Below are positions 1 through 11,211 of a DNA stretch of 64,000 bases, one piece after another (the stretch's first letter is position 1; each line of letters opens with the position of its first letter). This DNA is from Sinonovacula constricta. Its lineage: Eukaryota > Mollusca > Bivalvia > Cardiida > Solecurtidae. A program made the translations under genes and the position numbers. The notes beneath the pieces were generated by a model that saw nothing but the letters and a program-made list of their open reading frames with translations, was not told the origin of the DNA and searched no databases. The stretch lies in the NCBI GenBank assembly GCA_007844125.1, contig CM017567.1:28761564-28825563 (forward strand), in the 5' to 3' direction.

Positions 1-834
1 CTCGTTTCCGAACACTCGATGATGATGATGATGATAATCATCGGCATCAGGATTCTGTGGAGATTTTTTATGACCGGACGATTTATAGTGATTAGGAAAA
101 TGTAACGGAAGGGACTATTTCCCGACTTGGAAAAATAACGAAGACGATTATGTCCTCGCGATCTTCAAAAAGACTACACAGAAGTTTGACTTATAGAAAC
201 AATATTTACGAAGCTTAAATATACAGGAACATTAATTTACTAAGCAAATTGCTTTTTCATATAGGATTACTTGACTATAAATAAAGTCAAGGTTTGCTTA
301 CAAAATAATTACCCTATAGTTTACTGACTCTTTCTAATTTACCGTGGAATATTGCATCTGGTATTACATAATGAGAACCCTCCCACACTCACACCCTCTC
401 CCATGGGAGCATATTCTGCAGTGTCATAAAATCCACTGGGTCGCAAAAAGGGCATCACAACATGGCTTTTAGCGAATATGCAGTTTGATATTTGACCATA
501 AGCTTTCGTCATTTTGTTCATAGGCCTTCATAGACAGAAATTATGTTGATATTTGTTTACTTATTTTGATAAAAGATAACCACTTTTGTGTGTCACTATG
601 CTCTCTGTGACCATTAAGTATATTGTGAGTAATGATTACGTTCGATTGGTCATTTATAATTAACATTTTAATCCAATTTCTTATAAATGGGATGTGAAAT
701 ACATATGTAAATTATATGCATTACCAATTGGAATAAGAATCAATGCTTACAAAGAAATTGACGTCTGGTACGTCTTCATAAGAATTTTTTTACTTACGAA
801 TTTTATTTTAAAATATCTTAGTGTAAACATATAT
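1..834. other. AT-rich DNA without recognisable gene
   Basis: The first 40 bases hold a short GAT-rich microsatellite. The rest is AT-rich sequence in which I see no gene, RNA or clear repeat. The short minus-strand open frame near 339-521 has no recognisable domain. Confidence 0.5.
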
Positions 835-1300
835 CATAATAAGAATATATAAGACAAAGTCCTATGAACATTGCAACATATACAAAAATTTAAAAGACAC
901 TGGACCAAGTTGTCCACATGCACGCCAAATGTAAAAGTGAGAACAAATCTGTGATGGGTCATTTAACAGTAAGAGCAAACCCGACAGTTACCGCCTTGGA
1001 ACGGTCAGTCGGCAATATGGACCGACTGGGGTGCATAAACCGGTTTTACAGAGCTCTAACCTCGCACTTCCTGATGGGTTTCTCGAATGCAAACAATGAT
1101 AAGAAAACTGATCCATTTGAATAGGTGTTCAAGCGATGACATTTTGTTTGACAAGTTATGACGAAAGCAGTGACGTCATTGAATAATAAAGTCAACATAG
1201 TGTTTAGAAGAGGGATAGGTATTATTTCGATCAGAAAACCTACAGCAAAAATTAATAGTAAATGAAATTAACTTTTCGAATCAAGAAAAAAGCCAAATAA
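835..1300 (+). repeat. A-family dispersed repeat, near-complete copy
   Basis: The left end reads AATAAGAATATATAAGAC. It is followed by a stretch recurring at 18.0, 31.0, 50.4 and 57.2 kb, then the ~85-bp core at about 980-1065, then a 3' part with a CRE-like TGACGTCA near 1171. Comparison with the minus-strand copy at 30640-31195 shows collinear similarity over nearly the whole length. The core holds the CAGTCGG/CCGACTG stem, an AAACCGGTTT palindrome and AGAGCTCT. The open frame through it recurs in other A copies only because the DNA is repeated. No tRNA head or obvious terminal inverted repeat is seen, so the class is unresolved. Confidence 0.75.
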
Positions 1301-1930
1301 TTTACACGAATATTGAAAAAGGTTGTTTTTAAAACCGCATGTATTGGCCTAGAACATGTACATAATTAAAAAAGAAAAGAATCTATCTTTGCGAAAGACA
1401 TCGGTAAAATGAAATTTACTTAGTTTTGCTGAAAAAGTACGTGCAATCCGAAATGCGTAATAAACGGGATTCACAATAATTTATGAACGCGAATGCACGT
1501 GAATGAAGTTCCTTCAATCTCGTTCAGCTGCTTTCCTTATTCGTGTTGATAGCGTGTCCTCAGCGTTCTAACAAAGAACGTGCATCATGCATTTGTTAGC
1601 AATTTATTTTTGCTCCTCTGTAAATATTTGATTTATTCAGCAAGCATGTAAATATCATGGATATGGTGAGAGTTTTTTTTTTAATTTTCAAGCTGTAAAG
1701 CAAATTAAGAGTTTATATTTTGCTTGACATATCCGTTCGGCATGTCTTTCTCTTTATATATGTTGTCAAGACAATGGAAAAGTTTACTTTGTAGGTTTTA
1801 GTTGTGGTGTCACAATTGTTACGGCTGTGTATAAACTTGACTTACTGTGGCACTAAGGTCGGTGTAAACATAACGGTAAGGGACTGATTATTGCATCACT
1901 TTTTTTTTTTTAAAAATAAAGTAATTTTAA
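1301..1930. other. Unassigned AT-rich DNA
   Basis: Low-complexity A/T runs (for example the T run near 1672 and the T run near 1900) and no open frame of note. Nothing recognisable. Confidence 0.4.
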
Positions 1931-1932
1931 GA

Positions 1933-2005
1933 GTACGACCGTTTCAAAGCGGCAACGGTTTGGCTTGTTCTATTTTATGTCATGTCTTAGTTTTCCTGTA
2001 ACTTT
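1933..2005 (-). repeat. Diverged A-type core fragment
   Basis: On the minus strand this resembles the junction between the A-family 5' region and its core. It has the GTTGCCGCTTTGAAACGG equivalent of the canonical TTACCGCCTTGGAACGG, preceded by an equivalent of the TTTACATTTGGC segment. Short and much decayed. Confidence 0.4.
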
Positions 2006-2327
2006 AACAATTGACTGGCACGTCAATGCGTAAGTGTTGAGTTTTCCTATTTGTTGTTAGTTTCTATAAAGATGCAGATTGGAATTGCCTGTTTATAACA
2101 TATGCTACGTTATGTAACCATTTGAGACAAAAATACAAAGGCTAACAAACCGATTGACAGTAAAAAAATCTATTATGAGGTCTTTCAGCTAACCCACAGT
2201 GCCATAGTGTTTATCAGATGTCTTCCTTTTCCCAGAGTAGGTGGATGCAATTATGATTACTTAAGTTACATATATGACTCTGCTCGTAAGTCCATTTAGC
2301 TGATAACATTACTACTACATGTAAGAG

Positions 2328-2590
2328 GGATGGGATTGGGATTTGCCGGCATTTTTGCCGATATTGTGCAGGGATATTTCTGTCATTGTAGCACAGGGGC
2401 ACTTATGAGGTGCCCCGGGACTGAACCCGGTCGGTCAATTATACTGACACCGACGAGTCAGGCGTAATGCTGTCTTCTTAGCCCAGAGCATTTAGAGTGA
2501 AACCACAACTACCAAGACTTTGGTTTGACCCGCGACCTCCCTATCCGCAAGCCGACGCTTTATCACTTGAGCTATTGAAGCCGGTCTCCT
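2328..2590 (-). repeat. tRNA-headed SINE, type 2 (GCCGGC head), minus strand
   Basis: Read on the minus strand it begins with a tRNA-like head (GCTCAAGTGATAAAGCGTCGG, a decayed A-box region). A body follows that is shared with 44433-44690 and 45532-45810: the AAAGTCTTGG segment, a GACTCGTCGGTGTCAG segment, and a terminal GGCAAAAATGCCGGC hairpin. It is probably a Pol III SINE. The B box is weaker than in the 45.5-kb copy, and no clear target-site duplication could be fixed. Confidence 0.75.
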
Positions 2591-3104
2591 ACTAAGAAGA
2601 CACCTCCTTTGAATATTAGATCGCATCTCTTAAAGTGGGATATCCTACGATTGGCCTACATTTGACTATATATTGAACCATGTAACATGTACATGTAACA
2701 GTGGCAAGCAGACTAAATGTGAAGTGTTGCTAGACGAGTGGTATCCGACGATAGTGAAAGTAATAAAAAATTCAATCTGAACTTTAATCATTTCTAATTC
2801 TTCAATGACAATAAAGACTGAATCTGACTGGGAAAAATGGGTTTACTGGCATAAGTTTGTTACCAAATTATTGCTATTCTACCCTTTTAAGGATGCAGTG
2901 TTTCTTTTTATGTTTGTGACCAATCGGATTCCAATTCCTGTTGACCAATTATAAAAATAACTTCCTATGCTGCCTATGCAAAGATAGGAATCAACATATT
3001 GAATATGAAATGAATTAAATGTCCTATGTGAATTGATCACAGTTAATAACATATGAGCTACCTCTAGCCAAATGCATAAAATGTAAGTATAAAAGTGACA
3101 AAAC
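2591..3104. other. Unassigned DNA
   Basis: No gene or clear repeat. Minus-strand open frame 2879-3133 runs over AT-rich sequence and has no recognisable domain. Confidence 0.35.
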
Positions 3105-3310
3105 GATGAGACACTACAAAGAAAAATGCACACAACATGTACCGCCTGGATCGGTACGTCACCAAAAGGAACGATTGAGGTGCTTAAACCGGATAACGAT
3201 GCACTCCAACCTCACGTTTCATGGTTTGTTATTTTCCAAAGCAGCCTTTTCTAATTTTGGTATATGTTGCAATACTCATTGGACTTTGTCATATATTCTT
3301 ATTCTTGCAT
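3105..3310. repeat. Rearranged A/B-type fragments
   Basis: Positions 3133-3225 resemble the core in plus orientation (ACCGCCTGGATCGGTACGTC... then GGTGCTTAAACCGG and CTCCAACCTCAC). Positions 3250-3300 match the A-family left end in the opposite orientation (TTGGTATATGTTGCAATACTC). The two fragments therefore lie head to head. The open frame across them is repeat-derived. Confidence 0.5.
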
Positions 3311-4850
3311 ATTACGGAAATTGGTTATGTTACAATAGCTATTATTACCTAAGGCCAACGGATTTTTTAATATCAGCACCCAATTTGACATGTGAAAATC
3401 CATGTTATGACATGTTTCAGCTAAAATATTCCATTGCTATATTTCTAATCTGAAAATGTGCAGTTCAATGTTTGAGGTTTGCAAATCCAATTAAACGCGA
3501 AACAAAACTCTCCTACTTTGAAATAAATATTGCATTAGTTTATTGAACATTTACATCATCATGGTCCAATAAAATTTAATTAAAAAATGTTTTAAATCAA
3601 ACAGGAAGCAGCATACTAAAATAACTGCCCAAAAAGGTTACTTATAAATAATACAACCATGGCAAATGGTTAGCAAATTTGACTAGGTGTACTTTTTATA
3701 GATTTTATCAAAGTCTTAGTAATTAAATAGTAAATCCCTATATGCTTAAATAGATGATAAATGTATATGTTTCGGTGAGCTTTTCCTAGAAAGAAGATAG
3801 TTTTCGATAAGTTGCTCAATGTATCACATGGGTGTCATGTGACATTAAGTTTGATTCTGATTGGCTTAGTTAGCGATCATGTGTCGTATTCGAGGTCATG
3901 ACCCTGGTGAGAAGGAAAATTCTTGTGCCCCGTTCTAGTGGACGTTAGGAGATGTTGCCTGGATGAGGACATTGACATTTTAATCAGGTTTGTTGGTTCT
4001 CTTTTAAATTATGGAATATGATATGCTTTGCTCCGGTTTATATCTTTAAGAACATAAGTGCGCGAACATAAGTGCGCGTTTCCATCTTTGGATTGTAATT
4101 TCCGTTTTGTAAAGAGTATTCGCGACTTGAAATTCTAACAAATGGTTTATACTGCCAAAATACTCTTCCCATCTAAGACTGCATGTTGTTATAATGGTAA
4201 TTGGTTCTTACAGTTTTGCTGACCAGACTGTACTGGATGAGAGCGTTGTGTGGTCGTGGAGATGTTTATCTTATTGATAAAGTTAGGCTGAAGGTAAGAT
4301 TGTCATTATGTAATTTTTTAAGATGAACCTAAAAATATTTATGTTAATTAGTTAATGAGAAGCTCAGCACTAAAACGTATAATTCTACTAAAACAAGACA
4401 TAAACATGCTTTCTTGCTTTATTATTCCATTGCTGTAAATTGTATATTGTTGTATATTTTATAATATGATTACATGGCCTAATGTTTAAGTACAATAACT
4501 GTATATCAAATAGTACTTTGACCATATGTATTGTACTCTGACCATTTGATATATATCTATTTTTCAGATCGTTAATTGAAATGGATGTTTATTATAACGG
4601 ATGTAGTTGATTAGTTGATTAGCAGCGTACTACAAAAAAAAATGTAGTTTGTGTAAAGAATACATATTGAGAACAGTGAAGTGTGTTCCTTGAATCCTAT
4701 ATTTCCCTTATAAGTTCACCATACGTTACACAAGTTCAATAGAAACTTAAAACATACGCATAATTTGTTTTCTAATAAAACCTACAACCTCCCGATACAT
4801 GTATAAGGCTAACTCTAAATATCTACAACTGTTCAATCTCACATTGAATA
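3311..4850. other. Unassigned AT-rich DNA
   Basis: No domain-bearing open frame. It contains a 13-bp direct duplication (AACATAAGTGCGCG) near 4052-4078. A weak exon-like segment at 4214-4293 has an AG acceptor and a GTAAGA donor (see findings). Confidence 0.35.
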
Positions 4851-5309
4851 AATAACAGACGCATGTATATTAATTGGAAACTGGGGGAGCAAAGCTTTAC
4901 GAAAACAAATATCGCCCCCGCAGATCTATTTCGACATTTGTTTTGTATTGTCTAAAACCTATAAAAAAGATTGTGTTAAACGATCCGGGCAATATGGGTG
5001 AATGTCTTCATTTGTTTAAAAAATAAATATATACATTTATAAAATAAATGAATTAAAGAGAAAAATTAAAACCCAATCAACATTAAATTAGATATTCCCT
5101 TTATGTTTATTTCTAAAAAGTAATAAGCAATAAAACAATAGTGTGACACATATTCACAAGAAAGGTCACTCGACGGAAGAACATTTGTTTTCTGTCGAAG
5201 TAAATTTCCTTTATATTTCAAGAATCCAAATAAATGACAAAACTCCACAAGAGTACGAAGTTATTTGAATGACAAGTTGATTTATGCCACTTTGATACAA
5301 TGGAAATAA

Positions 5310-5900
5310 AGTCAGTCGTGAAGTAATATCGCCCCCGCAGTTTGCGTTTCGAATTTCGTTTATTAGTTTTCCAAACATAAGACCTCAATATAAATAAAGA
5401 ATAGACTCGCTCATATAGTGCTCTGTTGTAGAGCTCTGCAGAGTTCTTCCAACTGAGATCAGTGAAGCCATTGGTTTGTGTTTTTCTTGCATATTTAATT
5501 GAAATAGTCCCACTTTACTTTATTTTGGTCTCAGAGAATGAGTAGTAGGATAAAAACACATTTCCTCTGACCAACAAATCCAGATTGTGTTTCTTTTGCG
5601 GACCATGAAATGACAAGGAAACCAATTCATAGTAGGGAACATAGAATCCCATCACTTAAGACACTATTACCTTTCTTGTCCTTTCTTGTCATTACGTCGG
5701 TCGGTTAACATTTACTTTCGTAAGACCCAGAAAAAAAACCTTCCTTATATCGTGACCTCGATTATGAACTTTTGTTGAAGAAGTGTGGAAATAAAAAAGG
5801 TGAAAAATGGAGAGAATATGAAAGGGAGAATTGCTCAAAGTGATTTTGGTGAGAAGATGGTGATGACGACGACGACGTTGATGGTGATGATGGTGATGTC
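5310..5900 (+). repeat. Old dispersed repeat D ending in a GAT/GAC tail
   Basis: Contains the hallmark ATATCGCCCCCGCAG also seen near 4905. It is related at low identity to 14160-14760 and 23855-24440: shared 'AAGACCTCAATAT', 'GCTCATAT', then a late GTGTGGAAATAA segment. At its right end (about 5860-5900) it runs into a GATGGTGATGACGACGACG microsatellite, as the 14.7-kb copy also does. Class unknown, and the boundaries are approximate. Confidence 0.45.
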
Positions 5901-5934
5901 TTTAGTGAGATATTTTAACGTGTTTTCTGAGAGC

Positions 5935-6985
5935 GATTGAAAGGAAAAATAAATTAAATGAGGAAGTTATCTCAGAAAATAATGATGATGAACTAATTAT
6001 ATTAAAGAAAGCATTACAGGCAATTGAAGACCTCAAACGTAATGGATTTCTGATTACATCCAAAACGAATTTGGCAATAGAAGGCGAGAAAGTGAGTTAA
6101 TATTTTTGCAGACTAGAAAATACATTGTCAAATACTATTAACTAACTTATAACAGATGAGGGAAAATATTTAACGAACCAAAATGATATATTTCGTGAAG
6201 TGGAATATGTTTACGAGAATATATACTCAAACACAAGATAATTACAGCGAAACTGATTTTTACGAGTTCACGAGAAAGTATTTTACAATAAAATTGTCAG
6301 AATTGGAAAGCAACAGCATTGAAAGATTATGAAATGAGAAGCTAGCTTGGTGTATGAAAAATAATAAATCACCCGGTTTCATTACATATAATTAAAGATT
6401 TTAAGGACCTTAACAGAATCGTCTGCTATGAGCCCTTTGTCAATTACACAGACCAAATGCATAATTAAGTTTATTCACAAAGGAGAAAAATACTGGAATG
6501 TATTTAAAAACCCTCTACCGACTGATTTTCAGAAAGCTTTTGACGTTGTTTCTTGATGTTTTATTATAAAGCATGTTAATTTTGTTAAAATATACAGAAA
6601 CGGGCTAAAGTTTATTTTATTATGGTGCAAGATTAGCATTATCCATAAACCTGATACTTATCCCATTTTTTCATTATTAAACAAGGGCGTGGACAAAGTG
6701 AACCCCTTTCCTGCTCTATATTTACATTGTGTGTCCGGATACTATCCTCAAAGAAACGTTCCAAATTAACAATTAAAGATATTGAACTTGACGACAATGA
6801 GAATAAAATTATTCGGCCTACTGACGAAACAACCATAATTCTAAATGGTTCTAGTGAGACTGGAAGTGCTGACCACAAATCACATACCACATTTGATAAA
6901 TTATCAAGTTAAATGAAACTATAAAACGACTCAAGTTATATGGACAACATGCAGTAAAAACAAAATTGAAACTATTATGGATATG
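5935..6985 (+). pseudogene. L1/Tx1-like LINE reverse transcriptase fossil
   Basis: Conceptual translation across several frames gives the order of motifs expected of an L1/Tx1-clade non-LTR retrotransposon RT. These are an EGEK-x-S-x-YF motif near 6080-6105, NNKSPG near 6360-6380, DFQKAFD at about 6523-6543 (the FxKAFD motif of RT palm), and a KG-x-D-x-x-NPFPALYLHC stretch near 6684-6730. The latter corresponds to the usual RQGDPLSPYLF block. A downstream segment near 6775-6915 (IKDIELDDNENKI, then a LKLNY-x-x-TQVIW block) follows. The usual YADD region is lost and there are many stops and frameshifts, so it is not functional. The right edge abuts a B-family repeat at ~6988. Family assignment rests on remembered motif order, not on a search. 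Confidence 0.65.
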
Positions 6986-6987
6986 AA

Positions 6988-7465
6988 AATAAGAAAAGGT
7001 CCTATAAGAAATACAGAAGATATTAAAATCTAATCAACCGCTAGACAAATGCAGACAGGGTAAATTTAAAATTGACACTAAATTACAGAGACGAGACATA
7101 ACACACACAAAGAAAAAAAACAGTTATCGCCTTGGAACGGACAGTCGGGAAAGGACCGACTGGGGTACTTAAACTGGTTTGTGGAACCTCCAACCTCTCA
7201 CTTCCTGGGAGATTTTCTATCAAACAAACAGTGTAAATTAAAATAACCCGTCAAAATGAGACAGAGAACTAACAGTAAGCACCTGCATAATGAACTTATA
7301 TCGAGACAAAATAACTAGTAATATAATAAACTATCAACATCTGACAAACTGTAAAGAAGATAAAAGCCTCAGCAACCTCAAAGTTCCAAATGAGAGTGCT
7401 TTTTCAAATAATAGAAGCCTAAGCGATGACGTATAATAAGAATAATTTAATGACGTCATACAACA
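6988..7465 (+). repeat. B-family dispersed repeat, diverged
   Basis: Recognisable from AAAGGTCCTATAAGAAAT through the GACGAGACATAACACAC block, the core at about 7125-7205 (TTATCGCCTTGGAACGGACAG...), the AAACAAACAGTGTAAAT block, and the CAAATGAGAG...AAGCGATGACGT 3' part. A TGACGTCA lies near 7451. The copy is more diverged than those at 22.9 and 29.5 kb. Class unknown. Confidence 0.7.
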
Positions 7466-7566
7466 AAAAAAATCCATGAAGTCAACATTAAGAAAAACAG
7501 CATGATCCTTTGAGTATTGGAAAATATATTAAAAGTAAAAATAAAAACAAATTTAAAGGTTTTCAC

Positions 7567-7610
7567 ATGTCAGTGACATGTAAGTGACATGTCAGTCACA
7601 TATCAGTCAA
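7567..7610. repeat. Short imperfect tandem of CAGTGACATGT
   Basis: Four adjacent variants of an ~11-bp CAGTGACATG / AAGTGACATG / TCAGTCACAT unit. Confidence 0.5.
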
Positions 7611-7635
7611 ATATTAACAGTTACAAGGGCCATTG

Positions 7636-7720
7636 AGTAACCCCAACAGGTACCGCCTTGGAACTGTCAGTCGGCCTAATAAACCTCTGGGGAACTTAAA
7701 GCTTTTATATGTTAGGTATT
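7636..7720 (+). repeat. Isolated A/B core fragment
   Basis: GGTACCGCCTTGGAACTGTCAG followed by a damaged stem (TCGGCC...CCTCTGGGG) and AACTTAAAGC. Only the core survives. A short run of tandem GACATGTCAGT-like motifs precedes it at 7567-7610. Confidence 0.5.
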
Positions 7721-7817
7721 ACATCCCATATTTATTAAAAAAAACTCTCCAGATTAGTCAAAATGATGGCTACTTAAAGCTCATTTTGCAATAATACATT
7801 TGAAAAGGAGACACATA

Positions 7818-8095
7818 ATGCCAACGGCTCCATGTACGGGAGGCCCCGGGTTCGATCCAGGGACGCGACATACCAAAGTCGTAAAAAATGGAAGTGGTAT
7901 AGCTCCCTTGCTAACGCTCAAGCAAATATAAGGGTAGTTCCGCGACTGACTTGTCCGGTGTCAGGATAGTGTGACAGTGTGTGGTTTCATGCGAGGTGTT
8001 CACGGCATGCTATACACAGTGAAGGCAGCATTATATCTGCTTCAAGTGGATACCGTCTCCAGAACTATAGGTCGGATATTGAAAACATACCCTGC
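7818..8095 (+). repeat. tRNA-headed SINE, type 3, head-damaged copy
   Basis: Contains GGGAGGCCCCGGGTTCGATCC (tRNA B-box region). It is followed by a body shared with the full copy at 36897-37223 on the minus strand: ACATACCAAAGTCGT, GCTCCCTTGCTAACGCTC, TAAGGGTAGTTCC, CATGCTATACACAGTGAAGG and GGATACCGTCTCCAG. The tRNA A-box half and the CAAA tail are missing or unrecognisable. Confidence 0.75.
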
Positions 8096-8109
8096 CTTAT
8101 TGAGAGATC

Positions 8110-8890
8110 GCATATGCTTTTGAACATTATTTTACACTCTTAGCATGACAAAGTGTTTTTTTCAAACAAACAATTTTTAACCAAATAAAACCTACATAAA
8201 TATATTGATTAGCAATTCGGTAACTAAGTTTTGCAAAAAAGGATCGGAAGAAGTTGTTGTTTTTTGCCATTAAGTATTGCTAACGCGTATTTACAATGGT
8301 TTCAATATAAAATCCACCACCAAAATATTTCTAGAAATGAACTATTATAAAACATGAAACTTACTGATCATAAAATGAACATTGTTTCTGCAAATGTATA
8401 GAAAAGTATTTTACATATTTCTGATCTAGTAACAGACTGACATTTGTATTAAAAATTCATTTGGTTTGCAAAAAAGAATGTTAATAAACTACTACATTAA
8501 CTTAATCATATTGTTTGTTTTTTTTTGTGAGAATCGCCTTTAACATAACGTTATGAGTCGACACAACGGCGATAGAACGTGTTAACAAAGCAAACATGAT
8601 TCTTGAAAGTGACAATATAGCTTATGTCATTTGACATTGCTTGTGGTAAAATTCTTTTAAAGTCCGGTTGTCTAGGAAAACATCATTTTTACATTTGGTA
8701 AAGTTACTTTTAAACGTATTACATGTATTGACCTTATATAATGCAAAAAATGATAGGTGCATTTCATCTTCACACTGCCTTAACCATTCCAGGTACTGCC
8801 GATATATTCTTAAATTATAACAGAGGGGTTTTGAAGGAAGTTAAGTGGCAACCTTTTGAAAATAGCCTTAAAATGGTTAAAAGTATGGTT
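8110..8890. other. Unassigned AT-rich DNA
   Basis: No gene or clear repeat seen. The short open frame at 8741-8938 runs into the adjacent SINE and has no recognisable domain. Confidence 0.35.
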
Positions 8891-8895
8891 AACTT

Positions 8896-9110
8896 TGGGG
8901 CGCCTGTTACCGAGCGGAAAAAAGTCGCTGACTTGTAACTCATCATCCCCACACCGTGTGGATTCGAGTCCGATTCGGGGCAAGAGCTATTATGTATAAA
9001 GATTTTCCAGCTAACCTGTGATACGCCGTCGGTACCTCCAATTATTGGCTGGAAATTGCCAATGGGACCAAAATCGTAACGTCATGCTATCTTGACGATA
9101 TTCTAACTAT
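8896..9110 (+). repeat. V-SINE-like tRNA-derived SINE, diverged
   Basis: The head GGGGCGCCTGTTACCGAGCGG and a B-box region GTGTGGATTCGAGTCC are followed by a body with TTTTCCAGCTAACCTG and a decayed CCAAAATCG...GTCATGCTAT segment. It has the same organisation as the better copies at 46571, 59171, 60295 and 63668 (head, GGTCTTCCAGCTGAC, TTCTACCCAGACATTTG, CTGGACGTCGCTATAATG). Confidence 0.6.
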
Positions 9111-9151
9111 AGATAATCCTTTCTTTCTCTAATGATCCATCTGTTTTACCC

Positions 9152-10085
9152 TCAAGAACTTACCCTTAATAAAGCAAATAACTGACATTTAAATGCAGCA
9201 TTTCTAGACATTGAGATCAATATTTCCGATGACAACGTCTGTACTAAAATCTATGACAAGAGAGATGAATTCAACTTTAGTATTGTGAATTATCCATACC
9301 TTGATGGTGATTCACCTCGTGCTACCTCCTATGGTATTTACATATCACAACTTACAAGGTTTGCACGAGTTTGTACTAAAGTAGAAGATTTCAATGCTAG
9401 AAACCTGTTTACTTCTTCTAACCTGTTACAGCAAGGCTTTCGTTTTCATAAATTAAGAAAGGCGTTTTCAAAATTCTTTTACCGCAATGGTTTTATTGCT
9501 TCTAAGTATAATAGCAGTATGAAAACACTTATGCAGAAATGCATAAGCCATCCTGCATTTTATGAAAATGTTTTATACAAGTTAAAGAAGATCAAGGGTC
9601 TCAATAACTTTTCTGACCACTTTACAAAACCTATCAGAAAATGTATTGCAGACGGTTACAACCCGGGAATCCTTCGATGTACTGCATTGCTTGCAATTGA
9701 CCCTTTTACAGTCAAGAACTTGCATTGCTTTTAAATTACACGATGACCGGACAGGTCGTTGAGACTATATGAAAACAGTGACTTAAAGCCATAATTGGAC
9801 CGTCACTGTTAGATTTCTTGTCTCTTCACCTCTCTAGTCGAGCCCTGTATAGGTAGGACAACTTGAGCAGTCTCCATGCCCTTTACGTGAGATTGCACAT
9901 TAGGTATAACATCTGGATTTTTTGTACCTTTATCATATATAATATGTCAACTGCGGATAAATCCTCGGCGTTTATGGTATGTTTTTTAAACGTATTAACT
10001 CTAAACAATACTACGTTTTATTTTGTTGATTTTCTAAAATTCTATTATTTCTTCCGTATTTTTTACATATCACTTTTGACACTTT
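9152..10085 (+). pseudogene. Reverse-transcriptase C-terminal fragment of a retroelement, with 3' region
   Basis: An open frame with one internal stop covers about 9152-9734. It reads ELTLNKANN, a stop, HLNAAFLDIEI, then KIYDKRDEFNFSIVNYPYLDGD and SYGIYISQLTRFAR. This is a signature of the region following the RT fingers/palm in a retroelement family abundant in mollusc and cnidarian genomes. It continues through KLRKAFSKF and a lysine-rich tail to the stop at 9734. The RT catalytic part is absent, so the copy is 5'-truncated. A 3' region (9735-9975) is shared with the copy at 35662-36110. The right side meets a B-family repeat at ~10086. The element class (Penelope-like versus another non-LTR group) is not determined here. 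Only the family signature is recognised, from memory. Confidence 0.65.
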
Positions 10086-10612
10086 TGGCATATGACGTCA
10101 TGGCATTTATGGTGTCATTATATTGTTCTTTTAATATATCAGCGCTTGTACTGTTTTATTTTATTTGTAACTACTCTCTCATTTGGAATGTTTTGGTTGC
10201 CGAGGCTTTTATCTACTGTACATACTGAACATATGTTGTTTTATTACTAGTTATTATGTATGTACATAAGTTCATTATATCTGTTTTAACTTCCGATGCA
10301 GGTGCTTACTGTTAGTTGTTTCACTTTGACGGGATATTTTTATTTACACTGTTTGTTTGATAGAAAAACCTTCAGGAAGTGCAAGGTTGGAGCGCTCCAC
10401 AAACCAGGTTTAAGCACCCCAGTTGGCCCTTTTGCCGACTAACCGTTCCAAAGCGGTAACTGATGGTTTTTCTTTTTGTGTGTTATGTCTCGTCTCTTTG
10501 TTTTTTGTCACATTTACATTTACCTTGTTTGCCTTTGTCTACAGGTAGATAAAATTTAAATATCTGTGAAAATTTTGATAGGACCTTTTCTTATTTACCT
10601 ATTGGAGATGTA
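10086..10612 (-). repeat. B-family dispersed repeat, long copy
   Basis: On the minus strand it runs from GGTAAATAAGAAAAGGTCC (near 10600) through the core (about 10395-10465, with the GGAGCGCTCC palindrome) to the far end near 10086, including ATGACGTCAT at about 10095-10104. It is collinear with 29475-29960. The 121-residue open frame at 9863-10228 bridges the retroelement 3' region and this repeat and is not a gene. Confidence 0.8.
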
Positions 10613-11100
10613 AGCAGAAGTATATATGGGTAAATCAAAAGTGTCTGCTTAAAGATGTAAGATGGCGTCCGTAACAGGTATCATTTACTCAACTAAACAC
10701 ATTGAGTATTTTGATGATATATACACGATTTATATTTTTCTACTCATATTGTATCTTCGTTACAGTTACATAGTCATAATTTGTATCAGCACATGCTTAG
10801 CACAATGGAAGCTCACACGCATTGATGAAACAAGTAATATCCTATATAAGTTCTATCGGAAGCATCAGATTCAATATCTTTTTAAACAAGTGCTATCAGC
10901 GGACAGATCGCTCCATTGTTCCCAGTACAGGACAGCGTTAGCTGTAAGTAGCCTTATCAAGACCTTAGCTAAGAAGAAAAGTCTAATTTGAAAAAAAGAC
11001 CGTGCCAAAGTGGTTATGCTTACCTTCCCTATAAAATGTATTTATATATTTATACACTTACAATTTCAATAATTATTGGTTTTGCACATTTAGTTTATAT
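10613..11100. other. Unassigned DNA with a non-recognised open frame
   Basis: An ATG-initiated frame of 109 codons (10662-10991) is hydrophobic at first and then basic. It matches no family I know and lies in AT-rich sequence, so I do not call it a gene. Confidence 0.3.
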
Positions 11101-11140
11101 ACTTATTTTAGTGTAGGTGTTATGAGTATACCTTTTATAC
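11101..11140 (+). repeat. Left copy of a 40-bp perfect direct repeat
   Basis: Starts ACTTATTTTAGTGTAGGTG and recurs without mismatch at 11594-11633, immediately right of the TIR element. Confidence 0.85.
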
Positions 11141-11211
11141 CAGAGCCTCGTTTTGTATCATTTCAGAGTTTAATATTTTCAGTACCTAATGACCACCAAT
11201 ATTAGATTCTA

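Noticed and set aside
918..1124. Open frame (LTVRANPTVTALERSVGNMDR...) that recurs at 18.0 and 31.0 kb
   Set aside because: The frame recurs because the A-family repeat DNA recurs. It is not maintained in the more diverged copies and has no start or stop conservation.
9863..10228. 121-codon hydrophobic plus-strand frame
   Set aside because: Bridges a retroelement 3' region and a B-family repeat inserted in the opposite orientation, so it cannot be an ancestral gene.
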